Shown: positions 7,925 through 15,675 of the stretch, one piece after another | Layout of the letters: each line of letters opens with the position of its first letter | Numbering within the stretch: the stretch's first letter is position 1 | Origin: Pedobacter sp014947265 | Lineage (GTDB): Bacteria; Bacteroidota; Bacteroidia; Sphingobacteriales; Sphingobacteriaceae | Reading direction: 5' to 3' | DNA: 64,000 bases | NCBI RefSeq assembly: GCF_014947265.1 | Contig: NZ_JADCNK010000011.1 | Coordinates: forward strand, 129,842-193,841 | The notes under the pieces: model-generated | What the model saw: only the letters and a program-made list of their open reading frames with translations | What the model was told of the DNA's origin: nothing | The model's database searches: none | Position numbers and translations under genes: made by a program

Positions 7925-9349
7925 TTAATTAATTTTAGTGTAATAAATATTCAGTTTTATCTTATTTGCAGTTGCATTGCTGGCGCCTATAATGGATCTT
8001 TCAGCAGAAGTAGCACTAGGAACGATCTGAAAATCGGTATAAGATGTAGGAGCCAGGAATGTGCCGTAATCTTCCATGTTTTTATCAATCAAGCTCTGAA
8101 CGTAACTGGTTACAATAAAAATATAACGTTTCTTTAACGAATCGAAATAACCACCAAAAAGTGCTGCACCACCAGAAGCGCTACCAGAAAATGTTGTAAA
8201 ATCAGGTAGGTCTGCAGGCTGATGCGCAATATCCCAACGATACAAAGAAAGTCGTTGAGCGGCATTAAAAGGGTATGCTGGTGCATTCTCACCAATCTCT
8301 ACAACCAATTCTGCTTTATTGATAATTGCTTTTCCGTAAGTGCCGGTAAAACCTGCTAGTTCCGGGAACGTTAACTTGGTTTTTACACCAGCTAAACCCT
8401 GTAAATAAGTTACATTGTATGAAGCCGAAGGATTCGGATTTGAAATTTGATCTTGTACAGGAGTGCCCGCATAATCATGTTTAATGTTGGCTGCTACTCC
8501 CGAAATTGAAGTAGTTCCGCTGGAGTTTTGAACCAGCTTTCCGATAGGGAAATTTACACTTGTGGTATCTACGCCATTTGAAGAGTTTGTTTTTTTCCAA
8601 ACCAGTTGAAGGTAAGAGTCAGTTCCTGAAAAGTTGAAGAATGCAATCCCGCCAACGCCTGTAGAAGATGTTTTATTGATCTGTGCGTACAAACCTTTAA
8701 AAGATTCTATAAACTTAGTTTCAGTTGCGGTTCCTGCTGTACCCTGATTGAGTATGGCATTTTGGATGAATGCTTTATTTAAAGGAATTCTGATCTGTGC
8801 AGGTACCGTTTTTAAAGTATCAGCTTTACCAGGAACAATATCATATACTTTTGTTTTGGTATTTGGTACCAATTTGCCTGTAAAATTTCCTAATAAAGTA
8901 TTGTTGATGGCTTGAACATCTGAACTTTTATAAGTGGTTACCTTATTGGCCAGTTGAAATACATCTATACTGTATTTAGAATTGGTGGTATCGCCATAAA
9001 ATTTGGTTAACGTGCTGGATTCGTCAAATTTTAATACTAAAACAGCTGAATCAAGTTGAGGTGCAGTTCCAAAATCTGTGTTAACGACAGGATAGACGGT
9101 CATGGCTATACCAGCTTCTGTTTTGCCAAAAACAGGATCAGTCATGTAACCTAGGGGATAGCGGTTTAAACCTAAGGTGTTCGCTGCAGTTTCCTCAACC
9201 AATTGTGTGGTTACAGGAGATACTACCAGGGTTCCGGTAATGGCGGCATTTGGATCAACATCTAAACCAACACCATCGGGGTTTTTACACGATGCAAAAA
9301 GAAAAAGACTTATCAACAGGGTTAATAAGTCTTGTTTTGTAAATTTCAT
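7925..9349 (-). CDS. DUF4270 lipoprotein
   Basis: A 474-residue exported protein. The N-terminus ends in the lipobox LFASC (Cys21), so the mature protein should be lipidated and lie in the outer membrane or on the surface. The rest is beta-rich and matches DUF4270 features: GTLVVSPVTTQLVEET near the start, YPLGYMTDPVFGKTEAGIA, and SAVLVLKF. Function is unknown. It follows the glycogen-synthase-like gene after 21 bases and is probably co-transcribed; this pairing beside panC is seen repeatedly in Bacteroidota. Confidence 0.8.
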   Translation of the reverse strand: MKFTKQDLLTLLISLFLFASCKNPDGVGLDVDPNAAITGTLVVSPVTTQLVEETAANTLGLNRYPLGYMTDPVFGKTEAGIAMTVYPVVNTDFGTAPQLDSAVLVLKFDESSTLTKFYGDTTNSKYSIDVFQLANKVTTYKSSDVQAINNTLLGNFTGKLVPNTKTKVYDIVPGKADTLKTVPAQIRIPLNKAFIQNAILNQGTAGTATETKFIESFKGLYAQINKTSSTGVGGIAFFNFSGTDSYLQLVWKKTNSSNGVDTTSVNFPIGKLVQNSSGTTSISGVAANIKHDYAGTPVQDQISNPNPSASYNVTYLQGLAGVKTKLTFPELAGFTGTYGKAIINKAELVVEIGENAPAYPFNAAQRLSLYRWDIAHQPADLPDFTTFSGSASGGAALFGGYFDSLKKRYIFIVTSYVQSLIDKNMEDYGTFLAPTSYTDFQIVPSATSAERSIIGASNATANKIKLNIYYTKIN

Positions 9350-9370
9350 ATTTTAAATAATAATACCTGA

Positions 9371-10201
9371 TTAAGCTACTGAAACCAATTCATCATTTGA
9401 AATTTCTTCATAAAAAGTATAGAAGTTTTCAAAATTCTCGGTTAAGTTAAAAGCTAATGTTGGTTTATTAGAATCTTTAACAAATTTTAACACATCTTTG
9501 CTTAAGTTTTCATCAGCTAAAACCACTGCGTCTGAGTGAGTTATAGCGCCGATGTGCATGCTGTCGCAATCAGATGGTAAAAATGCTTTAGTGTCATCCT
9601 CAGTCATATTGGCCATTACCGCCTTAGTAGCGAAATTGGTATTTAACTTTTCTGTAAAGCCATCCTCATAAACAGAATACACTACTTTAGAATTTTTAAA
9701 AGTAGGATCGTTTTTATAAGTAGTTTTGATATAAGCAGGAACCAATGCACTCATCCAGCCGTGGCAGTGAACGATATCCGGTGCCCAACCTAATTTTTTA
9801 ACCGTTTCCAATGCACCTTTGCAGAAGAAAATTGTACGTTCATCGTTGTCATCAAAGAATTTTCCGCTGGCATCTCTAAATACCTGTTTGCGTTGGAAAT
9901 ATTCTTCATTGTCTAAGAAATAAACCTGCATGCGTGCAGCTGGGATGGAGGCTACTTTAATGATTAAAGGGTTATCGTTGTCATCAATAATGATGTTCAT
10001 TCCCGACAAGCGTATTACTTCGTGTAAACGATTTCTTCTTTCGTTGATGTTACCGAATTTTGGCATCAAGATGCGGATTTCGAATCCTTTTTCTTGCATA
10101 GCCTGTGGTAATTGGCGCGTAATTTCAGAAATTTTAGTAAGCTCGAGGAAAGGCGACATCTCGTGTGTAACAATCAGCAGCTTCGTTTTTGCCATCTCCA
10201 T
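9371..10201 (-). CDS. Glycogen/starch synthase-like protein, N-terminal GT5 domain only
   Basis: A 276-residue protein that matches only the first Rossmann domain of GT5 glycogen synthases (full enzymes have about 470-490 residues). HCHGWMSALVPAYIK corresponds to the conserved H-x-D-W-x-T-A-L-x-P motif. The N-terminal K-T/V-G-G-L substrate loop is replaced by LTKISEI, and the C-terminal nucleotide-sugar domain is missing. It is therefore unlikely to make glycogen by itself. It is an intact ORF with its own promoter box, and its place beside panC and DUF4270 is conserved in relatives, so it looks like a maintained half-domain protein, not a fresh truncation. Confidence 0.8.
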   Translation of the reverse strand: MEMAKTKLLIVTHEMSPFLELTKISEITRQLPQAMQEKGFEIRILMPKFGNINERRNRLHEVIRLSGMNIIIDDNDNPLIIKVASIPAARMQVYFLDNEEYFQRKQVFRDASGKFFDDNDERTIFFCKGALETVKKLGWAPDIVHCHGWMSALVPAYIKTTYKNDPTFKNSKVVYSVYEDGFTEKLNTNFATKAVMANMTEDDTKAFLPSDCDSMHIGAITHSDAVVLADENLSKDVLKFVKDSNKPTLAFNLTENFENFYTFYEEISNDELVSVA

Positions 10202-10242
10202 ATTCTAAGAAAATATTAAGTTAAATAAAAGATAATGAGCTG

Positions 10243-10250
10243 CAAAGGTA
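10243..10250 (-). promoter_or_regulatory. -7 box (TACCTTTG) for the glycogen-synthase-like / DUF4270 genes
   Basis: The minus strand reads TACCTTTG, a perfect TAnnTTTG box about 41 bases before the ATG, with a TTG 20 bases further upstream that can act as the -33 element. Confidence 0.6.
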
Positions 10251-10335
10251 AGCATAATAATACTATTTATCAATATAGCAAGCATTTGTTTGGTTTCGTT
10301 TAGATTAATTTACACCTTTACGGCTTTAATTTAGA

Positions 10336-11190
10336 TTGTCCAAATTGGAAATATTTAAAACCAAAGCAGCGCTTAAGGCTTTTTTGCAGCCATTAAAAGC
10401 ATCAGCTAAAAAAATAGCATTAGTGCCTACTATGGGTGCCCTGCACAATGGCCATATATCTTTGATAAAACTGGCCCAGCAAAATGCCGATATCATTATC
10501 TGTAGCATTTTCGTAAACCCAACGCAGTTTACTGATCCAAAAGATTTAGAGAAATATCCCCGTCCCATTGAGCACGATTTAGCGATGCTCGAAGACGCAG
10601 GCTGTAATGGCGTGTTTATGCCCGATGTGGAGGAAATGTATCCAACCGGAGCAGATGAAGCCTGGCAGATTGATTTAGGCAATGCCGAATTTTTACTGGA
10701 AGGCGAATTTAGGAAAGGCCATTATCAAGGGGTAACACAGATTGTAAAAAAACTGTTCGATGCCGTTGAGCCTGATATAGCCATGTTCGGTCAAAAGGAT
10801 TTTCAACAGGTGCTGATGATCAAGAATATGCTGGCTTATTTTAAGCTGCCTATTACCATTATTACCTGCCCGATTATTAGAGAAGATGATGGCCTGGCCA
10901 TGAGTAGCCGCAATATTCATTTATCAGCCAGCGATCGCAAGCACTCACTGGTACTCAGTAAATCGCTGCAATTCGTTATTGATCATTTTAATGAATATTT
11001 ATTAGAAGAATTAGAAATTAAGGCAAAATCATTCTATAATAATTTAGATGGTGTAGAACTCGACTACTTTACCATAGCCAATGGCGATACGCTGGAACCC
11101 GCTAAATCGAAAGATGAAAGTAATCTTGTTGCGCTCGTTGCTGCAAAGGTAGGATCAACGAGATTGATTGATAATATGATTATAAAGTGA
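10336..11190 (+). CDS. panC: Pantoate--beta-alanine ligase
   Basis: A 284-residue PanC with the nucleotide-binding PTMGALHNGHISLI (residues 30-43), FVNPTQF, FGQKDFQQ and the KMSKS-like MSSRN motif. It joins pantoate and beta-alanine with ATP to make pantothenate, the CoA precursor. An in-frame TAA at 10327-10329 limits the start; the only candidates are TTG at 10336 (MSKLEIF) or TTG at 10345 (MEIF), so the gene uses a TTG start. panD follows after about 106 bases. No panB is present in the window. Confidence 0.95.
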   Translation: MSKLEIFKTKAALKAFLQPLKASAKKIALVPTMGALHNGHISLIKLAQQNADIIICSIFVNPTQFTDPKDLEKYPRPIEHDLAMLEDAGCNGVFMPDVEEMYPTGADEAWQIDLGNAEFLLEGEFRKGHYQGVTQIVKKLFDAVEPDIAMFGQKDFQQVLMIKNMLAYFKLPITIITCPIIREDDGLAMSSRNIHLSASDRKHSLVLSKSLQFVIDHFNEYLLEELEIKAKSFYNNLDGVELDYFTIANGDTLEPAKSKDESNLVALVAAKVGSTRLIDNMIIK

Positions 11191-11284
11191 TGGAAAATGG
11201 GAGAGGTTTATAGATGTACACGACCAACCATCATCCATTTCCCATATTACATCTTCCTTTAGTGTGAAACTCCAAACTGATTAC

Positions 11285-11292
11285 TAACTTTG
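11285..11292 (+). promoter_or_regulatory. -7 box (TAACTTTG) directly before panD
   Basis: TAACTTTG is a perfect TAnnTTTG box that ends only four bases before the panD ATG at 11297. If used, transcription would start at or next to the A of ATG, giving a leaderless mRNA. The -33 region is imperfect (TTTAGTG). Confidence 0.5.
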
Positions 11293-11296
11293 CCAA

Positions 11297-11647
11297 ATGG
11301 TTATCACAATATTAAAATCGAAAATACACCGTGTTAAGGTAACACAAGCCGAATTGAATTATGTAGGCAGTATTACGATAGATGAGGATTTAATGGATGC
11401 AGCTAACATTATCGCTAATGAGAAGGTGCAGATTGTAAATAATAACAACGGCGCTCGTTTCGAAACTTATGTAATTAAAGGCGAACGTGGAACCGGAACC
11501 ATTTGTTTAAATGGTGCTACAGCTCGTTTGGCACAACTTGGTGATATTTTGATCATCATGTCGTATGGTTCATTACCTATGGAAGAAGCCAAAAAATACA
11601 ACCCGATCCTTGTTTTTCCTGACGATAACAATCATTTGCTAAAATAA
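11297..11647 (+). CDS. panD: Aspartate 1-decarboxylase (pyruvoyl enzyme)
   Basis: A 116-residue proenzyme. The self-cleavage site is Gly24-Ser25 in NYVGSITID; cleavage turns Ser25 into the pyruvoyl cofactor. Other conserved segments are NGARFETYVIKGERGTG and NGATARLAQLGDILIIMSY. It decarboxylates aspartate to beta-alanine, the PanC substrate, so panC and panD form a pathway pair. Length is normal. The next gene starts 4 bases after the stop, so the two are probably translated from one message. Confidence 0.96.
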   Translation: MVITILKSKIHRVKVTQAELNYVGSITIDEDLMDAANIIANEKVQIVNNNNGARFETYVIKGERGTGTICLNGATARLAQLGDILIIMSYGSLPMEEAKKYNPILVFPDDNNHLLK

Positions 11648-11651
11648 CCTC

Positions 11652-12632
11652 GTGATATTCGATCTCAAAACAGCGCTAAAGTACATCATCCTGTTTTTAA
11701 TCGGGATAGGGGTGCTTTATTTAGCGTTTAGGGGTCAGGATTTAGAAAAGATTTGGCAGGAAATTAAAACAGCCAATTACTTTTGGGTCATTACTTCGGC
11801 GTTTGCTGTTTGGATTGCGCATGTATTGCGTGCATTGCGTTGGCAAATGCTTTATCAGTCTATCCATTACAAAGTAAGTTTCTGGAATGCTTATCACGCG
11901 GTAATGATCGGATACCTGGCCAACTTAGCTTTGCCGCGTTTTGGCGAGATCGGCCGTTGTTCGGTAATTCACAAAGCAGAAAAAGTACCCATGTTTGCCT
12001 CTATAGGCACTGTAATTACCGAACGGCTGTTTGATGTACTGGTGCTTTTTCTTACCAGTTTGGCCATGCTTATTTTTCAGTATGATATTGTAGCAGATTT
12101 TCTTTATCAAACCATATATCTAAATCTCATTAAAAAATTAGGTGCTATTAATTATTTATGGTTAGTTGGTTTGGGTATCATTATTCTGCTGCTCATTGTT
12201 ATTGCGATATATTTTCTCCGTCAAAAATTCAGTAAAAAATTCTTACGCATTTTTGTAAGTCTGCGCCAGGGATTTGGCTCGTATAGCAAGTTAAAACAAA
12301 AAGGATTATTTTTAACTTATACACTAGGGATATGGCTTTTCTATTCACTCTCCATGTATTTCGCTTTTTCTTCCATTCAGGCCACTTCCGGATTGCACTT
12401 TAATGCTGCATTTACAGCAATTGTTTTCTCAGGTTTTGCCATGGCAGCCCCTGTTCAGGGGGGTATTGGTGTTTTTCATTGGATGGTTGCCCAATCATTG
12501 GTGTTATATGGCATATCTTTTAATGATGGCTTGGCTTACTCAACCATTATCCATTCTTCCCAGGTTTTGCTGATTCTGGTTTTAGGAAGTTTAAGTTTGT
12601 TCTTGATTTTGACTAAGAAAGAAATTAAATAA
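11652..12632 (+). CDS. Lysylphosphatidylglycerol synthase-TM / YbhN-like integral membrane protein
   Basis: A 326-residue protein with about eight hydrophobic segments and the family features W-x-x-H-V-L-R-A-L-R-W near residue 55, GEIGRCSVIH, and FSGFAMAAPVQGGIGVFHW near residue 265. This is the UPF0104/YbhN membrane domain, the lipid flippase-like half found in MprF proteins, without the catalytic half. The start is GTG at 11652, four bases after panD. The substrate is unknown. Coupling to panD is a common arrangement in Bacteroidota but gives no clear functional hint. Confidence 0.85.
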   Translation: MIFDLKTALKYIILFLIGIGVLYLAFRGQDLEKIWQEIKTANYFWVITSAFAVWIAHVLRALRWQMLYQSIHYKVSFWNAYHAVMIGYLANLALPRFGEIGRCSVIHKAEKVPMFASIGTVITERLFDVLVLFLTSLAMLIFQYDIVADFLYQTIYLNLIKKLGAINYLWLVGLGIIILLLIVIAIYFLRQKFSKKFLRIFVSLRQGFGSYSKLKQKGLFLTYTLGIWLFYSLSMYFAFSSIQATSGLHFNAAFTAIVFSGFAMAAPVQGGIGVFHWMVAQSLVLYGISFNDGLAYSTIIHSSQVLLILVLGSLSLFLILTKKEIK

Positions 12633-13049
12633 TTCTTCTGTGGGCGTTTTAAAAAGCTGTCCGCTATATCTTTTGGTTGTCTATAGCACAGCTATCTTTA
12701 GTTAAATAAACCTGACCGACAGCGTTATCCAGATTCTTCCATCTGGATTAAGCAAAGGGCAGGACTATCGGAACAGAAGTATTGCTGCTATTGCTTTCCA
12801 AAAAAACTAATAATTAATTACTTGTGTTTAGGAAAGCAGGGAAGTAACTCATAGGTCGATTCCTGTCCCGTCATCCGCTATAGTCCAGATGAAGGATCTG
12901 GAGCTGCCACTACTGCCGGGTTTAGGTGGCCTGAATTGTACAGCTATTTTTGGTGAATAAACCAAAGCCCTAAGCAAAGCTTTTGCCGTAAGGAAAAATT
13001 AAACGAAAATAAATTGCTATGCTGCCATAGTAATTTCGATTGGAAATGC
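12633..13049. repeat. Intergenic region made of decayed dispersed repeats
   Basis: No gene is visible in about 420 bases. Two related halves can be aligned. The first has CCGCTATATC and, later, CACAGCTATCTTTAGTTAAATAAACC; the second has CCGCTATAGTC and ACAGCTATTTTTGGTGAATAAACC (12941-12963). Between them lie TATTGCTTTCC with an A run and short inverted pieces (CCAGATTC / ATCTGGA). The TTTCC-A-run signature is shared with the repeat near 2890. It looks like two degraded copies of one mobile or palindromic element. Confidence 0.5.
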
Positions 13050-13057
13050 TACATTTG
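13050..13057 (+). promoter_or_regulatory. -7 box (TACATTTG) for the acyl-CoA dehydrogenase gene
   Basis: A perfect TAnnTTTG box 28 bases before the ATG at 13086. No clear TTTG at -33. Confidence 0.5.
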
Positions 13058-13085
13058 ATTTACTAACCTTTTATACATAAATGTT

Positions 13086-14225
13086 ATGCATTTTGAATTA
13101 AGTGAAGAGCAATTAATGATTCAGCAGGCTGCCCGCGATTTCGCGCAGCAAGAATTAAAGCCTGGCGTGATTGAAAGAGATGAACATCAGAAATTTCCGG
13201 CCGAGCAGGTAAAAAAACTTGGAGAACTTGGCTTCCTGGGGATGATGGTGAGTGAGAAATATAATGGAAGCGGGCTCGATGCCATTTCTTATGTGCTGGT
13301 GATGGAAGAGTTGTCTAAAATCGATGCCTCTGCCTCAGTAGTGGTTTCGGTAAACAACTCTTTGGTTTGTTACGGATTAGAAGCATATGGGAGTGAGGCC
13401 CAAAAGGAAAAATATTTAAAGCCATTGGCTGCCGGCGAAAAAATAGGTGCTTTTTGTTTGTCGGAGCCCGAAGCGGGATCTGATGCTACCTCACAACGCA
13501 CAACAGCAGAAGATAAAGGCGATTATTATCTATTGAATGGTACAAAAAACTGGATCACCAATGGAAGTACCGCATCAACTTACCTGGTTATTGCACAAAC
13601 TCATCCTGAATTAAGGCATAAAGGTATCAACGCTTTTATTGTAGAGAAAGGAATGGAGGGTTTTACCATCGGGCCAAAAGAAAATAAATTGGGCATCCGT
13701 GGTTCTGATACGCATTCATTAATGTTTAATGATGTTAAAGTGCCAAAAGAAAATAGAATAGGCGAAGACGGGTTTGGTTTCAAATTTGCCATGAAAACAT
13801 TAGAAGGGGGCAGGATTGGTATAGCGGCACAGGCTTTAGGTATTGCACAAGGTGCTTTCGAGTTAGCTACACAGTATGCCAAAGAACGTAAATCGTTCGG
13901 GAAACCCATTTCTGAGCATCAGGCTATTGCTTTTAAACTGGCCGATATGGCCACCCAGATTGAAGCTGCCAGGTTGTTGGTGTATAAGGCTGCATGGCTT
14001 AAAGATCAGGATTTACCATATACTCAGGCAGGTTCTATGGCCAAGTTATTTGCTTCGAAAGTTGCTATGGATGTAACCATTGAAGCCGTACAGGTGCATG
14101 GTGGTTATGGTTTCGTTAAAGAATACCATGTAGAGCGGTTAATGCGTGATGCTAAAATTACCCAGATTTACGAAGGAACTTCTGAGATCCAGAAAATGGT
14201 GATATCTAGAGAAGTTATCCGGTAG
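13086..14225 (+). CDS. Acyl-CoA dehydrogenase
   Basis: A 379-residue flavoprotein of normal length. Visible family signatures: GAFCLSEPEAGSDA (first ACAD signature, near residue 122), KNWITNG, the second-domain GIRGSDTHSLMF, and the C-terminal signature region QVHGGYGFVKEYHVERLMRDAKI with catalytic Glu in YEGTSEIQ. It oxidises the alpha-beta bond of short- or medium-chain acyl-CoA and passes electrons to ETF. Chain-length specificity cannot be read from sequence alone. It is flanked by repeat-rich DNA and seems monocistronic. Confidence 0.93.
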   Translation: MHFELSEEQLMIQQAARDFAQQELKPGVIERDEHQKFPAEQVKKLGELGFLGMMVSEKYNGSGLDAISYVLVMEELSKIDASASVVVSVNNSLVCYGLEAYGSEAQKEKYLKPLAAGEKIGAFCLSEPEAGSDATSQRTTAEDKGDYYLLNGTKNWITNGSTASTYLVIAQTHPELRHKGINAFIVEKGMEGFTIGPKENKLGIRGSDTHSLMFNDVKVPKENRIGEDGFGFKFAMKTLEGGRIGIAAQALGIAQGAFELATQYAKERKSFGKPISEHQAIAFKLADMATQIEAARLLVYKAAWLKDQDLPYTQAGSMAKLFASKVAMDVTIEAVQVHGGYGFVKEYHVERLMRDAKITQIYEGTSEIQKMVISREVIR

Positions 14226-14292
14226 TCTTTTAGTCAAAAGTCTGTAGTCCTTAGTCCAATTCGACTCATGACTACAGACTCACGACTCCAAA
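14226..14292. repeat. Short degenerate AGTC/GACT repeat tract
   Basis: The region is built from AGTCAAAAGTCTGTAGTCC-like units followed by the reverse sense GACTCATGACTACAGACTC, giving the imperfect inverted pair AGTCTGTAGTC / GACTACAGACT. It separates two convergent genes and could form a hairpin terminator. Confidence 0.5.
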
Positions 14293-14637
14293 CTAATCCT
14301 TCTCTCCGGCAACAGCACTAAATATCGCCTTAATCAAAGCGACTACAATCGCTAAAAATGCTGCAGCAATAAAACCTGAAGTGTTAAAAGAGGTCATCAT
14401 GTTATCAACCAGTAAAATCATTAAAACGGTGATGATAAATGATACCAACCCTAAGGTTAAGAAATTGATTGGAAAAGTTAATAGCCTAAGGATGAATCCG
14501 ATCGTTGCATTTGCAAGAGCAATCAGCACCGAGGCGATAATGGCATTTCCGAAGCCATCAATACTCACCCCTGGCACCAGTTTTGCGCCGACAAAAAACG
14601 CCAGTCCTGTTAAAAGGATTTCAATAATAAATCTCAT
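14293..14637 (-). CDS. Phage-holin-4-2 family (DUF/PF04020) membrane protein
   Basis: A 114-residue protein that is almost entirely hydrophobic, with four predicted membrane segments: near residues 3-20, 30-50, 58-80 and 88-108. The GAKLVPGVSIDGFGNAIIASVLIALANATIG start and the LTFPINFLTLGLVSFIITVLMI middle match the PF04020 family often labelled 'phage holin family'. No phage genes are nearby, so it is a housekeeping membrane protein of unknown role, not a prophage marker. Confidence 0.8.
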   Translation of the reverse strand: MRFIIEILLTGLAFFVGAKLVPGVSIDGFGNAIIASVLIALANATIGFILRLLTFPINFLTLGLVSFIITVLMILLVDNMMTSFNTSGFIAAAFLAIVVALIKAIFSAVAGEKD

Positions 14638-14655
14638 AATTGTTTATTTTTGTAA

Positions 14656-15087
14656 ATGTTTAAATGCTTTTTAAAATACACGGTTTTAATTGCTGTTTCC
14701 ATGTTTGCACTTTCATGTTCGAATACAAACAACAAACCGGTAATTAAGTTTGCTGGCGATAGTGCATCAATAGTAATTAAAAATATTGATGAGGCGAGCC
14801 TCTTACAGGTTAAAAATGCCTATAAAGCTAATGCAGATACACTCAATGTGATTTCGGTTTTGATAAAACCAGGAGAACTAGATAGTATTCAGGATGAGCT
14901 GGAAGTGCCTGGCAAGATCAAGATACTAGGTGATTCGCTCGTATTCAGTCCCGATCAGCCTTTTATTAAGGGTAAAGAATATCTGGTGGAAAGTTATATT
15001 GGGGTAAAATTTGCAACCGCTGGCGATCTGATGATGGGGAAAGGTAAGCAGAATCTGAAAGCAGAGCGACAAACACTTAAACGGTAA
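14656..15087 (+). CDS. Small lipoprotein of unknown function
   Basis: A 143-residue protein with an N-terminal hydrophobic segment and lipobox ALSC (Cys21), so it is probably lipidated at the outer membrane. The mature part is short and mixed alpha/beta; it includes VEVPGKIKILGDSLVFSPDQPF-like text (split VPGKIKILGDSL and FSPDQPF) and a G/K-rich C-terminus. I do not recognise a family. It lies just upstream of the rimP operon promoter and is divergent from the holin-like gene, 18 bases away. Confidence 0.6.
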   Translation: MFKCFLKYTVLIAVSMFALSCSNTNNKPVIKFAGDSASIVIKNIDEASLLQVKNAYKANADTLNVISVLIKPGELDSIQDELEVPGKIKILGDSLVFSPDQPFIKGKEYLVESYIGVKFATAGDLMMGKGKQNLKAERQTLKR

Positions 15088-15114
15088 TAATCAGCATAAT
15101 AATTAGTGCAGGTG

Positions 15115-15145
15115 TTTGATTTTTTGTAAAAAATTACTACATTTG
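15115..15145 (+). promoter_or_regulatory. Consensus Bacteroidota promoter of rimP-nusA-infB
   Basis: TTTG at 15115-15118, exactly 19 bases of spacer, then TACATTTG at 15138-15145. This is a full match to the TTTG-N19-TAnnTTTG housekeeping sigma consensus. Transcription should begin near 15150, giving a leader of about 59 bases. Confidence 0.85.
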
Positions 15146-15166
15146 CATCGTAATCGAAGAAAAGAG

Positions 15167-15188
15167 AAGGGGACAGTGTCCCCTTTTT
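15167..15188 (+). terminator. Terminator-like hairpin in the rimP-nusA-infB leader (candidate attenuator)
   Basis: A perfect 8-bp stem AAGGGGAC (15167-15174) / GTCCCCTT (15178-15185) with a 3-base AGT loop, followed by a T run that continues to 15188. It lies about 17-38 bases after the predicted transcription start and before the rimP ATG, where it can only act as an attenuator or RNA-stability hairpin. Confidence 0.65.
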
Positions 15189-15208
15189 CTATGAAATCAG
15201 GTTAAAAT

Positions 15209-15673
15209 ATGCAGGTAGAAAAGAGAGTTGCAGCCCTCGTAGAGGAAAAAATAGCAGATCGGCCAGAACTGTTTTTGGTTGAAGTAAAAATGTTGCCAAA
15301 CAATAAACTAATTATTCATGTTGATGGCGACGAAGGGATTAGCATACAGGATTGTGTGGCCATAAGCAGGCATGTTGGTTTTCATCTCGAAGAAGAAAAT
15401 ACAATAGAACAGGCTTATAATTTAGAAGTTTCTTCGCCAGGTGTTGGCGAGCCTTTAAAACTCATCCGTCAGTACAATAAAAATATTGGCCGTACGGTAA
15501 GCATTAAGCTTAAAGAAGGATTAAAAAAAGAAGGGAAACTATTAGCGGTTACAGAAAATAACCTGCAGATTGAAGAGTCAGTTAAAGAAAAAGGGAAAAA
15601 GGCGGTAGCAATTCAAACAGATGTTCCGTTTAATGATATATTAGAAACAAGTGTGTTAATTTCATTTAAGTAA
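15209..15673 (+). CDS. rimP: Ribosome maturation factor RimP
   Basis: A 154-residue protein of normal length with IHVDGDEGISIQDCVAISR and LEVSSPGVGEPL, matching the conserved D-G-D-x-G-v-x-l-d-D-C and E-V-S-S-P-G motifs. It helps assemble the 30S subunit. It is followed by nusA after two bases, the classical rimP-nusA-infB order, and is preceded by a consensus promoter and leader hairpin. Confidence 0.95.
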   Translation: MQVEKRVAALVEEKIADRPELFLVEVKMLPNNKLIIHVDGDEGISIQDCVAISRHVGFHLEEENTIEQAYNLEVSSPGVGEPLKLIRQYNKNIGRTVSIKLKEGLKKEGKLLAVTENNLQIEESVKEKGKKAVAIQTDVPFNDILETSVLISFK

Positions 15674-15675
15674 AA

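Noticed and set aside
9371..10201. The glycogen-synthase-like gene as a truncated pseudogene
   Set aside because: The frame is intact, it has a promoter box, its length and place are typical of the half-domain form in relatives, and no leftover C-terminal domain follows.
14293..14637. The 'phage holin family' gene as a prophage sign
   Set aside because: No lysin, tail, integrase or attachment repeats are seen; PF04020 proteins are common non-phage membrane proteins.
15191..15205. A four-codon upstream ORF (Met-Lys-Ser-Gly-stop) in the rimP leader
   Set aside because: Too short to judge and without regulatory codons; chance occurrence after the hairpin is likely.
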